Source of the DNA: Phlegmacium glaucopus
Lineage: Eukaryota; Basidiomycota; Agaricomycetes; Agaricales; Cortinariaceae
Assembly: GCA_015039465.1 (NCBI GenBank)
Contig: MU130497.1
Coordinates: forward strand, 1,074,070-1,138,069
DNA length: 64,000 bases
Direction: 5' to 3'
Position 1 is the stretch's first letter, and each line of letters starts with the position of its first letter. Below the pieces are notes generated by a model. It saw only the letters and a list, made by a program, of their open reading frames with translations. It was not told the DNA's origin and ran no database searches. Shown here piece by piece: positions 45,592-56,640 of the stretch. A program made the translations under genes and the position numbers.

Positions 45592-45786
45592 CATCGCTCT
45601 GCGTGGCATATACAAGTCCCTTCAAATGAAATTATACTGGTATTTTTATAGCATCTTCGTGAGCATTGAGTTTGTTAAAGAGGCCAGGGATTGACAGTGA
45701 GTATGGCGCGGCAAACAAGGCCATCACCATCAACACGTGCAATCACAGAAGTTACCAGCAAGTCTTGCGTTACCTTTGAAAGCCGC
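45592..45786 (-). repeat. Right arm of the ~200 bp inverted repeat (uninterrupted)
   Basis: Reverse complement of 17557-17671 plus 37193-37290. It contains the intact target CTCTTTAAC of the hAT insertion near 45672, so it acts as the empty-site control. Confidence 0.88.
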
Positions 45787-45944
45787 ATCCGCTTATAAGA
45801 ACGAGCCCCTAAAGGGGACTCGTGATTTCCCATCAGGGAAACAATTCATTCTTAAATTATTTATTACCCAACACAAATGATTGCAAAATTTAAACAATGA
45901 TCAAAAGATTAGCTGTCAATACTCCTGTCCAGCAGTGTGTAATG

Positions 45945-47430
45945 TTAATCCTGTTGCTGTGCAGGCTTTTCGGGAGGTGAAGGGTTGAGAGAGGTGTTTG
46001 CGAAGAGATAGAAATTCTTCAATTCCAACAACGACCGAATGGCAACGCTCAACCAGATGAGCAATGTGCACACCGCATAAAAGGATCCAAAAACTCGGAA
46101 CGCCTTTGAATCAAATATAATGCCGAGTTGAATTGAAAGGTTTGCATAGACGCCCTAAAAGATTGTAGGATTTTAGCGAAAGTGATAATAAGGCGATGAA
46201 AGAGAAGGGTAGCGACGTTAGGAAAGACCAATCCCCAAAAAGACAGCCTGAACGCGATTCTGGATTGCCTCAGTCCAGAATACACGCCAAGCAGAGCATA
46301 CAGAATCCACATTGTTGCAAGCGACCATAGAAGGAAAGATGCACATATACACATCACCTCAACAATCGCCCCTGTTGAAGTGGCATTCAAAAAATCATCA
46401 CTCTGGGACGGAAATGGTAAAAGCTTCTTGGAATTCTCCCCAATAAGAAGTATCGCGTAGCCTGACTGGCCTGTCGGCCCGAGTGGAAGAAAAACAGAGA
46501 GAATGGTGGTTCCGCGTGGAAGACCATGAATAATGAGCCGCAAGAGATATACGGTAAGGATCATCAATGCGAGAGCAAGGCCGACTGTGACCATAAAAAC
46601 TGAGACCGCGAGGGTCTGAAGGGCATGTAGTTGAGAGTGAACTTGTAGAGCTCTGCATAAAATACCGCCGGATGATGAGCCGACTATTAATGTGACAACG
46701 GGGAGTAACCACATTGTGGTCATGGCATCTAACGAGTGTTCCTGCCGTGTAATCCTAGTCCACAAGTGGGATAAGCATTCACACAAGGAGAAATACACAA
46801 CTAGCAGAAACGGACATAGCGTGAACACCAACCCAACAACAAGCGAAGGAGGCAAAGACATCTAACCACCATATGGCCCAAATAAAATAGAGGAACGATT
46901 TTCCTCCATAATTCAATCTCCTGTTTATGACGTCGACAGCAATACTGATTATTGTGGTGGCACCCATGGGAAAGCATCCTGCATATAGGCTGTCCACTGG
47001 GTTCCGTAACATTGATGACCATCTGTCCGGATAGCAGATATACTTGAGACCCAGAATAATGAAAAAAGAGCAGAAAAGGAACAGGTTGAGAAAAAACATG
47101 ATCAAGCTGATTACAATCATGGGTTGCGCTCCTGTGCCGAAGGGAAATGCGAAAAAAAGATTGCTAATTGCGCCTGTCCCTGTAAAAATACATGTGAGGT
47201 CTAAGTAGTATGAAATAAATGAAGAATATACCCATTGTAATTGCGAACAGGGCAGGCGAAGCCTCTCTAATAATGAGACCAATCAATAAATAAGTTTTAA
47301 CAAGCGTACGGAGAGCATCTACCGCGTGAAATACCGACAAATGTCCCAGAATGCTGTATAACGCTGTTGCCAACTGGGGTGCCTCAATGCCATTGCTGAC
47401 AAGTCGCTGAGAACCAGATGTTTTTGTCAT
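45945..47430 (-). CDS. SSU1: SSU1-like sulfite efflux / TDT-family transporter
   Basis: Plasma-membrane transporter of the tellurite-resistance/dicarboxylate (TDT, SLAC1-like) family. The fungal SSU1 branch exports sulfite; dicarboxylate transport is the alternative. The start is the ATG at 47430 and the stop TAA is at 45945-45947. Conserved pieces are visible across introns: GTGAISNLFFAFPFGTGAQP, NPVDSLYAGCFPMGATTI, RALQVHSQLHALQTLAVSVF, GYAILLIGENSKKLLPFPSQ and LSFWGLVFPN. The last exon (about 46156-45945) reads GVYANLSIQLGIIFDSKAF and carries the final helix. About ten hydrophobic helices are present. The last intron appears to use a weak donor, GTCGCT, at about 46219. A decayed copy of its middle lies at 55990-56425. 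Confidence 0.85.
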
Positions 47431-47470
47431 CTATTACCCTAGTCTGTTTTCACGTAGCATGCTCAATACC

Positions 47471-47798
47471 ATAAAAGCACCCTCGAAACCGTCAAAGAAG
47501 AGGTCCCCTACAAGAACGAGACTTACTAACGTAAGCCTCGTAACCTGTACTGGTGACCAAGGCCGAAATTTCGGGAATCTCTAACCGGAAATAATCGAAA
47601 AATGGGGGTTTTTCAATTTTATCCAAGTTCAAGCAGGGCATTTTCTTCAGTTCCGGAAAACTATTGCAGTGAAATGAGGAGGAAACTTTTTCAGGACCGC
47701 CCCTTGGTTGCCCCTTGGGCCTTGTTGTCCTCCGATGATTTGCCATTCTTTGTATTTTCAATTATAATATATGTATGATTGAAGACTCCAATCTACAC
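47471..47798. other. Intergenic, SSU1 promoter side, with dispersed repeat
   Basis: 47471-47550 is the partner of the repeat at 43862-43945. The remainder has no convincing gene. Confidence 0.5.
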
Positions 47799-50029
47799 TC
47801 AAGTCGATCGGGTGAGGGCGGAGCGCGCACGATCGACTCGCCGAATATTCTTTGCCATAATGGTGTCATCAACAGCATCCGCATCTGTTCTCGGTAAAGA
47901 CTCCACAGATTGGACTGCCCCAATTGCATAAGCTAGTGCTCGGCGATACTGATGAAGCCCAAGCGCCATCTCAGCCGCATTCCCAAGGCAGAGTACTAGC
48001 TCCCTACGAATACCGGTAACACTGGCGGCATATTTCCCTGCTGTCGCCTCATCAAATGCAATCAAAGCCGCAGCTAGTTCAGCTGCGGTAACATAAGCAA
48101 GACACGCGTAGTCCATTTCGTTATCCTTGCGAATACGTTTATGACCTTGTTCTCGACGTGCCGTCACACGTTTAGCGGCGAGGGTGAGGAATCGACGGAT
48201 CGCATCTGGGGAAGTAATTTGTTTGGAGTCAGAGCGTCCAACGGGCAATTTGGTCATTTTATAGATCATTTGTAGAGTGTCTCTTTCGGCAAGGACAGTA
48301 AGGAGGCGAGCAAGAGCAGTTGGACCAATAACAGTTTCATCAGCAATTTGGAGGGAAGGTTCCACTTTGACCTGTGTGAAGACTGTATACAAAGGAGAGC
48401 GGAAGAGCTCAAAGCTACGCTCGATGTATTTGTATTGGTCAGTCTCCGACACAATTTGGCGCATGGTCTTGGTAGGCTGTGATGCATCATTTCCGATCCG
48501 AAGTAAAGATATGAGGTCGTTATCTGAGATGTTGCACTCGTTAACAGCATGCGTAAGCGTGGCAACAAGTCTTTGCATTGAGATACGACATGACGCTGTA
48601 GTTTAGTTTCAGATTTACGGCATACTCGATATAAAGGAAAAGGGGGGTGGGACAGACCGCGATACTCGAAAATGGCCAAGAAGGATTCCTCGTCAATCTG
48701 GGTTTGTGCGAAATATCGCGACGTAACTTGTTTGAGCATGCTATAAATAAAATCCTCATGGTCAGATTATTACAGTCGGCGGTTGACCAAAAATTGATAC
48801 ATACAGTTTAAGGTCCTGCCATTTTTCGTTGTCGATCATCTTCCAGACATTGAGTGGCAAGTCTACCCAATTGGGGAGCGAGGTAAGAATCTTCAAAGAC
48901 TCAACCAAAGCATTCCAGTCATTATCCGCCATTGTCTGAATACTATCCTCTGCTTTAACGACGACGCCAGGAATGGTATGGGGCGAGACACGGAAGAGCA
49001 TAGATATTGATTCAGAGGCGATTGAATCAACTTGGGATTCTGGATACCACGGAGGACGAACGAATGCAGCACATTTAAACAGTAAGGTGATCATTTCAGG
49101 ATTATTTTTCAGAATTTCATAGCAGAACTGTTGGCTTGGGGGAGGGGATCGACAAAGGAGACCATGTATGACCCAAGCAGCACTTTCTTGTGCCATAGCA
49201 TAGTATCGCGGAGCATATTTGGCTGCCTTTTCTTTAGGCGTCTATACAAAGTCACTTCAAAAAAAAGGACACTATAATAAGATAACGGAAAGGACTTTAC
49301 TCCATGTCTCCCAAAGCACATGCAACTCTGCCAGGTCAAGTCGTCATCCCCGAACTGTTCCACGAAGAAGTCGGGCCCTTCCAAAATAAACTCGCACATT
49401 TTCGTCATGACCTCCGAAGCCTGCTCGCTTGATAAATATTCACCGAGAAAGCTTTCTGAAGCTAGGCATCGAAGGAGATTGACGCCTAAATGACGATGTA
49501 TCCCTAGTGGATGGCTCATAGCTTTCTATATATAAAAATAATCACTTTGGTGTAGCGACCGAAACATATTTCCTATGAAACTTACTTCGAGGCTAATTTC
49601 TAAGGCATTGTGAGCAAGCAACTCTTGCAACAGTGCGCGTCTCTCTTCAACATTTCCAGTTCTCATCAAATGCCACATAGACTCCAGAGCATTATAAGAG
49701 GCTAAAGCAGGACCGACATCTGTCCGCTTGTCTTGTGTCACCTTGAGCATAGTTTTCACTATTCCTGATTCAAAGGCGGCTTCCCCAAACGAGTCGAAAC
49801 CCATCTGGCCGTCTGGGCGCTCATCATTGGCGAATCTATCTTTGATGGCCACCTGTAGGAGATGTCAATTACAATTTCTCACATACAAAGAGAGAAACAC
49901 TTCGCTTACAGCATAGTTGTGAAGTGCCATTTCGTCAAGATCGGGATCAACGAGTTGTTCGAATACTTGTGGAAGGACATGGCGCAGCCTTTCGGGGTAG
50001 ACACTCAAATTTTAGTTTACGTGTAAGCA
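47799..50029 (-). CDS. Hypothetical protein, helical (ARM-like)
   Basis: A spliced gene with a long run of alpha-helical, Leu-rich sequence and no catalytic motif. The C-terminal exon (about 48600-47799) has MQRLVATLTHAVNECNISDN and ends SALTRST. Earlier exons carry MKVTQDKRTDVGPALAS-like text, then SHPLGIHRHLGVNLLRCLAS and ESAAWVIHGLLCRSPPPSQQ. The pattern of short amphipathic helices suggests an armadillo/HEAT-like scaffold, but no named family is recognised. The 5' end is unclear: the frame YPERLRHVLPQVFEQLVDPD is coding back to about 50020, only about 230 bp from the SHMT stop, so a first exon may be missing. Introns lie near 48605-48660, 48740-48800, 49240-49310, 49525-49585 and 49855-49910. 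Confidence 0.7.
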
Positions 50030-50261
50030 TCCTCGATTTGCTTGTAAGTCCTTGCATAGGCATAGCTAATTTAGCGGGAGTATATACAGTACGCAGCGTG
50101 GCGTAGTAAGATAAAAGAGTTATAAATACAGTAGCCATGACACAGACGATGTTGAATGTCGGTTTGTCTACATAGCATATCCAATTAAAAGTGATCGTTG
50201 AATCTTCTTTTGAAACCCTGAAAGGACCCTCCACTTCATCTGAATCGAGTAAATCTGTTGT

Positions 50262-52168
50262 TTACTCGTAATGCAGGCCAGTAGGCTTTTGTAGAGTCGA
50301 TACATCAACACCAGGGAGAGGCCACTTGCTAGCGAATGCGATAACTTCTGAGCGTAGTTGCCTCACTTGGGCGTAGCCTACCTTGCCTTCTTCAGGCACA
50401 GTGGCGACACGGACAAAGTCCTTTAGAAGCTTGGAACCAGCTTCTTTTTGGAGGAGGAGAGAGAGTTGTACAGCACGGTGGAGGAAATCAGCGACGATTT
50501 TGATATCAGCCTCTTGCATGTTGCGCGAAGTGATAGCAGATGTGCCGAGACGGATACCACCGGGTACTTGGGCGGAAGCATCACCGGAAACAGCATTTTC
50601 TGAAGAGAGTGAGAGTAAGAATTGGAAACGGAATTGTAAGAATGAACACAACACATACTGTTGATGGTGATACCCATAAGATCACAAACCTTCTCAACCT
50701 TGCTACCAGTCAAGCCGATGGGTCGTAGATCCCAAAGAACTAGGTGGTTGTCGCTGCCACCCGTTTGCAGTCTGTAGCCGTGGCCAACCAGAGATTCAGC
50801 AAGAGCACGGGCATTAGCAATGACTTGTTTGGCATATGCTTTAAATTCTGGTTTGGAGACCTGGAGAAGGGCAGTGGCGATGGCAGCGATGGTCTAAAGG
50901 TTACATTGGTGAATTACTTTTCTATATATGATAGCAGTAGACAAACATTGTTGTGGGGACCACCTTGGCAAGCAGGGAAGACAGCATCGTTAACGCGCTT
51001 CTCAAGATCAGGTGCAGTTTCAAGGTCTTTCCTGAAGAAGATGAGACCAGCACGGGGACCACGAAGAGTCTTATGACTGTCAAAATTGCGTTAAATGCGC
51101 CGATACTCCACATATCAGAAGACAAAGAAAACATACGTAGTGGTAGTAACGACGTCGCAGTATTCGAAAGGGTTGTTGAGCTCCTGAGCAGCGATAAGAC
51201 CACTGGTATGGGCAATATCTGCCATGAGCCAGGCGCCTTCCTTCGTTGTGATTTTCTTCAACTCAGCATAATCCCAATCACGGGGGTAGGCCGAGGCACC
51301 ACAGATGATAAGACGAGGTTTAAAGATTTTTGCTTGAGCAGAAAGTCCGGCATAGTCAATAAGGTTGGTTTCAGGAGTGATGGCATAAGGAAGAGACTGG
51401 AAGTAAATTGAAGATGCAGTCATTTTCTTCTTGGCAGTCTGTGAGAAGGAATTATATGGAACAATAAGCTATAAGAGGCGAGAGAAAGTAGTTTGGCGAC
51501 TGACATAGTATCCATGGGTAAGATGGCCACCATCTGGAAGTCCGAGACCCATGAGACGGTCGTTGGGTTGAATCAAAGCGGTAAGAGCTGCAAAGCTTAA
51601 GAGCAATGAGTCGGAGAGCAAAATTAAGCAATACTGGAACGTACTTGGCTGTCTATAAAACGCAAATAGATTCTGTTAGAATATCAACGGAAAAGATACA
51701 CGAAAGATAACTCACGCTGCCAGAGTAAGGCTGGACGTTGACACCCCACTTAGCAGGGTCGAGGTTGAAGGCCTTGAGTGCACGATTACGGCATAGGACT
51801 TCAAGTTCGTCGATGTACTCGTTACCACCGTAATAACGAGCATTAGGGAGACCCTCTGAGTACTTGTTGGTCAAGATAGAGCCATTAGCCTCCATGGTGG
51901 CCTGACTGGTCAAGTTCTACGGGGTTTGTGGGTTAAGAGGTGACAACGAAAATCCGAGAAACCATTTTTTCAACCTCTGATGCAATAAGCTCCAAACCGG
52001 TGAACTGCCTCCATGTTTCCTTGTCGATGATGTTCTTGACTTCGGGATCAATTTCTGCCAGAGGCTGGTACAAAACCTTGTTCTATTGTTGGAGTTTGTG
52101 AGAAATCTGGTAGGCAGTAGGATGATATTCTAAACACATACGAAATCTGGGGTACTAGCAGTTGTCAT
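50262..52168 (-). CDS. SHM2: Serine hydroxymethyltransferase, cytosolic type
   Basis: PLP enzyme that converts serine and tetrahydrofolate to glycine and methylene-THF, feeding one-carbon metabolism. The start is the ATG at 52168 (MTTASTPDF), with no targeting peptide, which favours the cytosolic isoform. Family landmarks: [15 protein letters not shown], then [20 protein letters not shown], then [10 protein letters not shown], then [17 protein letters not shown]. The PLP lysine is in [16 protein letters not shown], rebuilt over the intron near 51080-51135. Next are [31 protein letters not shown] and the C-terminus KPTGLHYE. About nine short introns are present. Intron text of this gene recurs in the fragment at 15421-15592. 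It looks intact and is likely a housekeeping gene. Confidence 0.95.
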
Positions 52169-52667
52169 TTTCCTATATGGTAGACGGAGGGAGATAGAGA
52201 TGGGCGCCTTGATGAGAGGTTTTGATAGTAATCGCAACATCGTATCCTTTCAAAAACCCAATTTTTTTGGGGTTTTTTTCGGCTAAAGCCGAAATTATAT
52301 CGGGTGATCGCCGATTCCCGCAATCTGATCCGCAAAATGGCGACCATAAACGATAACCAGTTGATACACTGAGGTGCTACTCTTGGTGAGAGGTACCAAA
52401 GCATCCCTTTGCTTGTTCTTGTCGACTCTGAGTAACCTAGGACTCGGATGCTGATGTATGTACATTGTCGGAGTTTTAAAAATAAACAATGATGTCCATT
52501 GTCCTCCAAACCCTTGATAAGCCATGAACGACTCACCTCTTCAACCACATTCTGGTCTAACCTTTCTTCACCTCTTTTTCTTTTTCTTTCCTTTTTAGAT
52601 AACAGGCCGGGAGCCTCGACGATTTATCCACAATCTAACTCTCCTTTTTTCCAATCTTTTCCTAAAG
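52169..52667. promoter_or_regulatory. Divergent promoter region, SHMT and CBM19-like gene
   Basis: 499 bp between the two start codons. No specific factor sites were recognised. Pyrimidine-rich tracts precede the plus-strand start (52560-52600). Confidence 0.5.
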
Positions 52668-54212
52668 ATGTCTTTCAAAGTCACTTCTCTTTTTTTACTT
52701 ACAGTCTGCGCCTTACTTGCCTCAGTCAAGTCGGCTCCAACTTCTCACTCTTTAAATGCACGCCAATACTACGGTCAGAACATGACGAGCAATTCCGCGA
52801 ATAGCTCCCCGAGTACACTCACGAACACGAGCACCTCCGATTTCATTAAACAAGATGGACTTGCTGCTCAAAAGATGAATGCCGAGTTTGCTACTATCAA
52901 GCCAACTGATCCTTGCCAAGGTTCGTTTTACTTGCGTTTAGTTTTCCTTTCCCGTACTCACCTGACCATTAAAATTAAAAATTTGCCAGACGGCCAGATG
53001 GCCTGTGTCAACTCTTCGTTCGCACAATGCGTTGGAACACAGTGGAAATTGTCACCGTGTTCTTTTGCAGACCTTAGTTGCTACGCCCTACCCCGAGGTG
53101 ACAAGCCAGGGCTCAGCCTTGTGTGCGATACTTCAGCCAATGCTCTTCAGCGCTTTGTGTCGGCCGGTCTTCAAGGTGGCGTAACTGGAAGCGACACTCC
53201 TTCAACCGGCACAAATGATCCAGATGACGATAGTGACTGTGATGACAATGATGCCGGTACGGACGCTTCTCAGGGAGGAGCAGATGAATCTGGTGATGAT
53301 TGTGACGACCAAAGCGATTCTACTTCATCTGTAACAGCTACGGCTACTGAATCACCCGCGCCAGCAATATCTGCGACTACCATCACTCTCCAACGTCGTC
53401 AGATTTTATCTTTGACGGATTCATCCGCTTCTACTTCTGTCACCATATCGCCAAGCCTCGTTCCAACATCCGTTCTTTCCAGCTCCACCCCAATTATAAC
53501 ATCAAGCGCAGCTACGGCCGCCACGACGTCCTCTTCTGCGCAGGGAATCGTGACACCTACTGTTGTCATTGGTACAAACAACATCGTCACCGTCACCGTT
53601 GTATCCACTGTCACGGTATCTGGCACAGATTGTGCTGCAGCCGGAACCGCTACTGCTTCCTCTGCAGCTAATTCTGCTACCGATGCGGCTAGCACCATCG
53701 TTCCCTCTATTAACACAGCGTTTACTTTACCTGTGCCTACCGGCCCAACTTTGCCTTCTGCCTCGGTTTCCGCATCTACCTCTGCTACTGATGCGGCTAG
53801 CACCATCCTTCCCTCTATTAACACAGCGTTCACTTCACCTGTGCCTACCGGCCCAACTTTGCCTTCTGCCTCGGTTTCCGCATTTTCCGCATCCACCTCT
53901 GCTACTGATGTGGCTAGCACCATCGTCCCCTCTATTAACACAGCGTTCACTTCACCTGTGCCTACCGGCCCAACTTTGACTTCTGCTTCGCTTTCCGCAT
54001 CCACCTCACTATCCACTGGCGCCACCTCACTTCCTACTTCCATTATATCGTCCCCCGCTGCCGCTTCTTCTTCTACCACCCCCACGGCCACATCTCCGTC
54101 CCCTGCAAGCTTCGGCTTCTCGTTCAGCAGCCAAGCCGCCACGACACCCGCGCCTCAAAACACTGATACTGGAACTCAAAATATTTCCGAATTGTTGACT
54201 GCTACAATCTGA
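52668..54212 (+). CDS. Secreted Ser/Thr-rich protein with CBM19-like module
   Basis: The ATG at 52668 gives a signal peptide (MSFKVTSLFLLTVCALLASV) followed by an N-glycosylation-rich stretch. A 69 bp in-frame intron (52921-52989) joins PCQ to DGQMAC; without it the protein is about 491 residues. The cysteine module (C at PCQ, then DGQMACVNSSFAQCVG, then WKLSPC, then LSCYALP) resembles CBM19, a chitin-binding module of fungal wall proteins. The rest is acidic (DPDDDSDCDDND), then strongly Ser/Thr/Ala-rich, with three tandem repeats of 34-39 residues built on INTAFTSPVPTGPTLPSASV (about 53680-54000). Heavy O-glycosylation and wall association are inferred. No GPI signal is visible at the C-terminus. 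There is no catalytic domain. Confidence 0.82.
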   Translation: MSFKVTSLFLLTVCALLASVKSAPTSHSLNARQYYGQNMTSNSANSSPSTLTNTSTSDFIKQDGLAAQKMNAEFATIKPTDPCQGSFYLRLVFLSRTHLTIKIKNLPDGQMACVNSSFAQCVGTQWKLSPCSFADLSCYALPRGDKPGLSLVCDTSANALQRFVSAGLQGGVTGSDTPSTGTNDPDDDSDCDDNDAGTDASQGGADESGDDCDDQSDSTSSVTATATESPAPAISATTITLQRRQILSLTDSSASTSVTISPSLVPTSVLSSSTPIITSSAATAATTSSSAQGIVTPTVVIGTNNIVTVTVVSTVTVSGTDCAAAGTATASSAANSATDAASTIVPSINTAFTLPVPTGPTLPSASVSASTSATDAASTILPSINTAFTSPVPTGPTLPSASVSAFSASTSATDVASTIVPSINTAFTSPVPTGPTLTSASLSASTSLSTGATSLPTSIISSPAAASSSTTPTATSPSPASFGFSFSSQAATTPAPQNTDTGTQNISELLTATI

Positions 54213-54828
54213 TGCATTTAGTAAGGTAGTGGTACCATCATTCATGACGCCCGTTCAAGTGGACAACTGTAATATTATCCTATGTATATAGCTATAAAGT
54301 TTTAGACTTTTCTTTATTTTTCATCATATCACCACCATATTGTAATCACACAACAATCAAACGGATTTTTTTTTTCTTTCTATTTGAATTGGCGTACTTG
54401 TCACACATACATCACTCGATTTTCTTTCGCTGCATCGACGGCTATAGGCCACGCGCTCACTGGATCCATAAGTGTTCGCATCACAGGTCAAGACCACACA
54501 GTAGTGCCACTGATCTCTCTTTCCTCGCCATAAAGGTGATGTGGTCTAGCTTTTTCAAGAGCCCGGCTGGATGCAATTGAGTAAACATCACTTCAAGCTG
54601 CTCACGAGCATTTATCGGTTGGAACTTGGGGGTGAGGTACAACCATATTTATCGGACAGCCAAAGAACAGGCCAGGCGATGCTTGTGCAAGAGATATTGG
54701 TGATCGAGAATTGATCGATCGATCGATCGTCCAAACTATATATAGAGCACGGCAAGTCGTTACAAGACTGCACTTCTGCAATGACATGAAGGTCCGACTT
54801 GGGTATAACCTCTCACACTGTATCCAAC
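54213..54828. other. Intergenic before the ABM gene
   Basis: No gene seen. Contains a GATCGATCGATCGATC tetranucleotide run near 54713-54728. Confidence 0.5.
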
Positions 54829-55370
54829 ATGCCAGTCACTTCCATCTCTGAAATGCCTACTGATGCACCCAACCATGTATGGCAATTCACTCGATTATTG
54901 GCATGATCAGAGCACACAGAGTTCATTCATTGAGGCTCATAGATCATTTTAACCGGTCAAATTTACGCAGCACCAGGAAAGGCAGACAAACTTCAAGAGT
55001 TGTTGTCCAAGATTCAAAAGAACGCCAGATCGGATGCAGAACCCGATTGTCTCGAGTACAGGACTGCACGAAGCTTTGTGGCAGAAGGAGGTAAGGATCA
55101 GGCCGATCAGGCGTTATCAGTGCATCATCCATTCATCTGTTAATTATGAGTATTTACAGTCATCAAGTTCACCGTTTGGGAAGTATACAAGAATCCGGCG
55201 GCTTTGAAGACGCATTTTGAGTCGAAGCCTTTCCTTGAAGCTGCGGCTGGTATCCAGGCAGATGGTTTGTTGGATAGCGCCCCTACGGCCGAGTGTATGT
55301 CAGACCCTCATGTGAGGAAGCCACTGCCTGACTGATTTTGAATTTATTTGTAGATTTCTATGAGTTTTGA
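54829..55370 (+). CDS. ABM-domain protein (antibiotic biosynthesis monooxygenase-like)
   Basis: A small protein with a ferredoxin-like dimeric alpha-beta barrel fold; relatives act as cofactor-free quinol oxygenases, and the substrate here is unknown. Exon 2 (from about 54962) reads IYAAPGKADKLQELLSKIQ and DCLEYRTARSFVAEG. An intron near 55084-55158 leads to VIKFTVWEVYKNPAALKTHF and the helix FLEAAAGIQADGLLDSAPTA. The last intron joins to EYFYEF and TGA at 55368-55370. The first exon (MPVTSISEMPTDAPNH, from the ATG at 54829) does not join in the right phase with the GTATGG donor I see, so the 5' structure is uncertain or the gene is damaged there. A truncated duplicate follows 260 bp downstream. 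Confidence 0.65.
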
Positions 55371-55631
55371 TCCAGCCGGCCAGAGTTTGTAGTTTCAGTA
55401 GACTTGAAATGTCTTCAAGTTGTTTGACCAATAGTAGACAAACGATGAAGAAATCGATAACTACATACATATTCTGTCGTTTGATGCCCGGACTCCCCGG
55501 CTCAGAATAAATTCTCTATCAATTTCGCGTGAAGGTTGAAGAAGCATCCGAGTCCTAGCATGGAGACCCAACTTGGGTATAACTTCCGCTTATTTTAAGT
55601 ACCAAACACTTCTCTTACATCGCATCCAAAA

Positions 55632-55980
55632 ATGGTCTCCTCTGCCACCGAAATCCCTACTGATGCTCCCGGCAATGTATGGCATTCTCGATCAGAGCAT
55701 AGCCTGAGAGCTTATCTATTGAGGCTTATAGATCATTTTAAGTGCTCAAATATACGCAGCACCAGGAAAGACAGACAGACTTCAAGAGATCTTGTCCAAA
55801 ATTCAACAGAACGCCAATTCGGATGCAGAACCTGACTGTCTCGAGTACAGAACTGCACGGAGTTTTGTGGCAGAAGGGATCAGGCGTTACCAGCTCATCT
55901 CTCCATGCGTTAATTATCAATAGTCGTCAAGTTCATCGTTTGGGAAGTTTACAAGAATCCGGCGCATTCGCTAAAAGACT
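55632..55980 (+). pseudogene. Truncated duplicate of the ABM-domain gene
   Basis: Starts at an ATG (55632) with MVSSATEIPTDAPGN, close to its neighbour's first exon. The core is IYAAPGKTDRLQEILSKIQ and DCLEYRTARSFVAEG, then FIVWEVYKNPA. Homology stops abruptly after the AATCCGGCG at about 55962. The remaining helix and C-terminus are absent, and the sequence runs within about 30 bases into the SSU1 fragment. The intron after the second block is also shortened. It is non-functional as an ABM protein. Confidence 0.8.
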
Positions 55981-55989
55981 AGACATTAG

Positions 55990-56425
55990 TAAAGACTGAT
56001 CCCAAGGAGGACAGTCTGAACGCGACTCTTGACTGCCGCAGTCCAGTACACGGCCAAGTAGAGCGTACAGGATCCACATTGTTACAAACCACCATAGATA
56101 GAAAGATACACATACACATACCGCCTCAACAATCGTGGAATTGAAAAAATTGGAACTCTGGGACGGAAACGGCAAAAGTTTTTGAAAATTCTGCCCAATC
56201 AGAAGTATCGCATAGCCACAACCTGGCCCAATGGGAAGGAAGACGGGAAGAACTGTTGGACCGAGGGGAAGACCGTGAAGGATGAGATGTATGAGATATA
56301 CGACGAGGATCATCAATGTGAGAGGAAGGCCTACTGTGACCATGAGGCGGAGACGGCAAGAGTTTGGAGGCCATGTAGTTGAGAGTGAACTTGTATAGCT
56401 CTGCCTAAAAGGCCGCCAGATGATG
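55990..56425 (-). pseudogene. Fragment of an SSU1-type transporter gene
   Basis: On the minus strand it matches the middle of the SSU1 gene (about 46217-46660): MVTVGLPLTLMILVVYLIHL, GYAILLIGQNFQKLLPFPSQ, then WWFVTMWILYALLG, after which frameshifts appear. Both the N-terminal and C-terminal thirds are missing. The conserved frame over about 120 residues implies fairly recent loss or a paralog other than the copy in this window. Confidence 0.88.
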
Positions 56426-56640
56426 GATTACACACCAAAAAAATAGAGCAAGTCACTATGTTTCGGCAGTGGTCTCCAGCTCAACTGTCAGAATGTGTTA
56501 TGACTCAATCAATAAAAGGGTACCAGAGAAGGCAGTCTGCATAGCGTAAGCGGTGATTAACAATACATACATGTCGTCATTACAAAGGTCGTAACGGAGA
56601 TCGTAAACAGTGTCCAATGTCTAGAACTAAAACATGTCCT
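56426..56640. other. Intergenic, no gene seen
   Basis: Short interval between the SSU1 fragment and the next gene. Nothing recognised. Confidence 0.5.

Noticed and set aside
47492..47761. An 89-codon minus-strand frame between SSU1 and the helical hypothetical gene
   Set aside because: Part of it is the dispersed repeat shared with 43862-43945; no family or splice support.
53399..54142. A 247-codon minus-strand frame opposite the secreted protein gene
   Set aside because: Mirror of a low-complexity Ser/Thr/Ala-rich coding region; composition is Val/Ala/Glu repeats with no motif.
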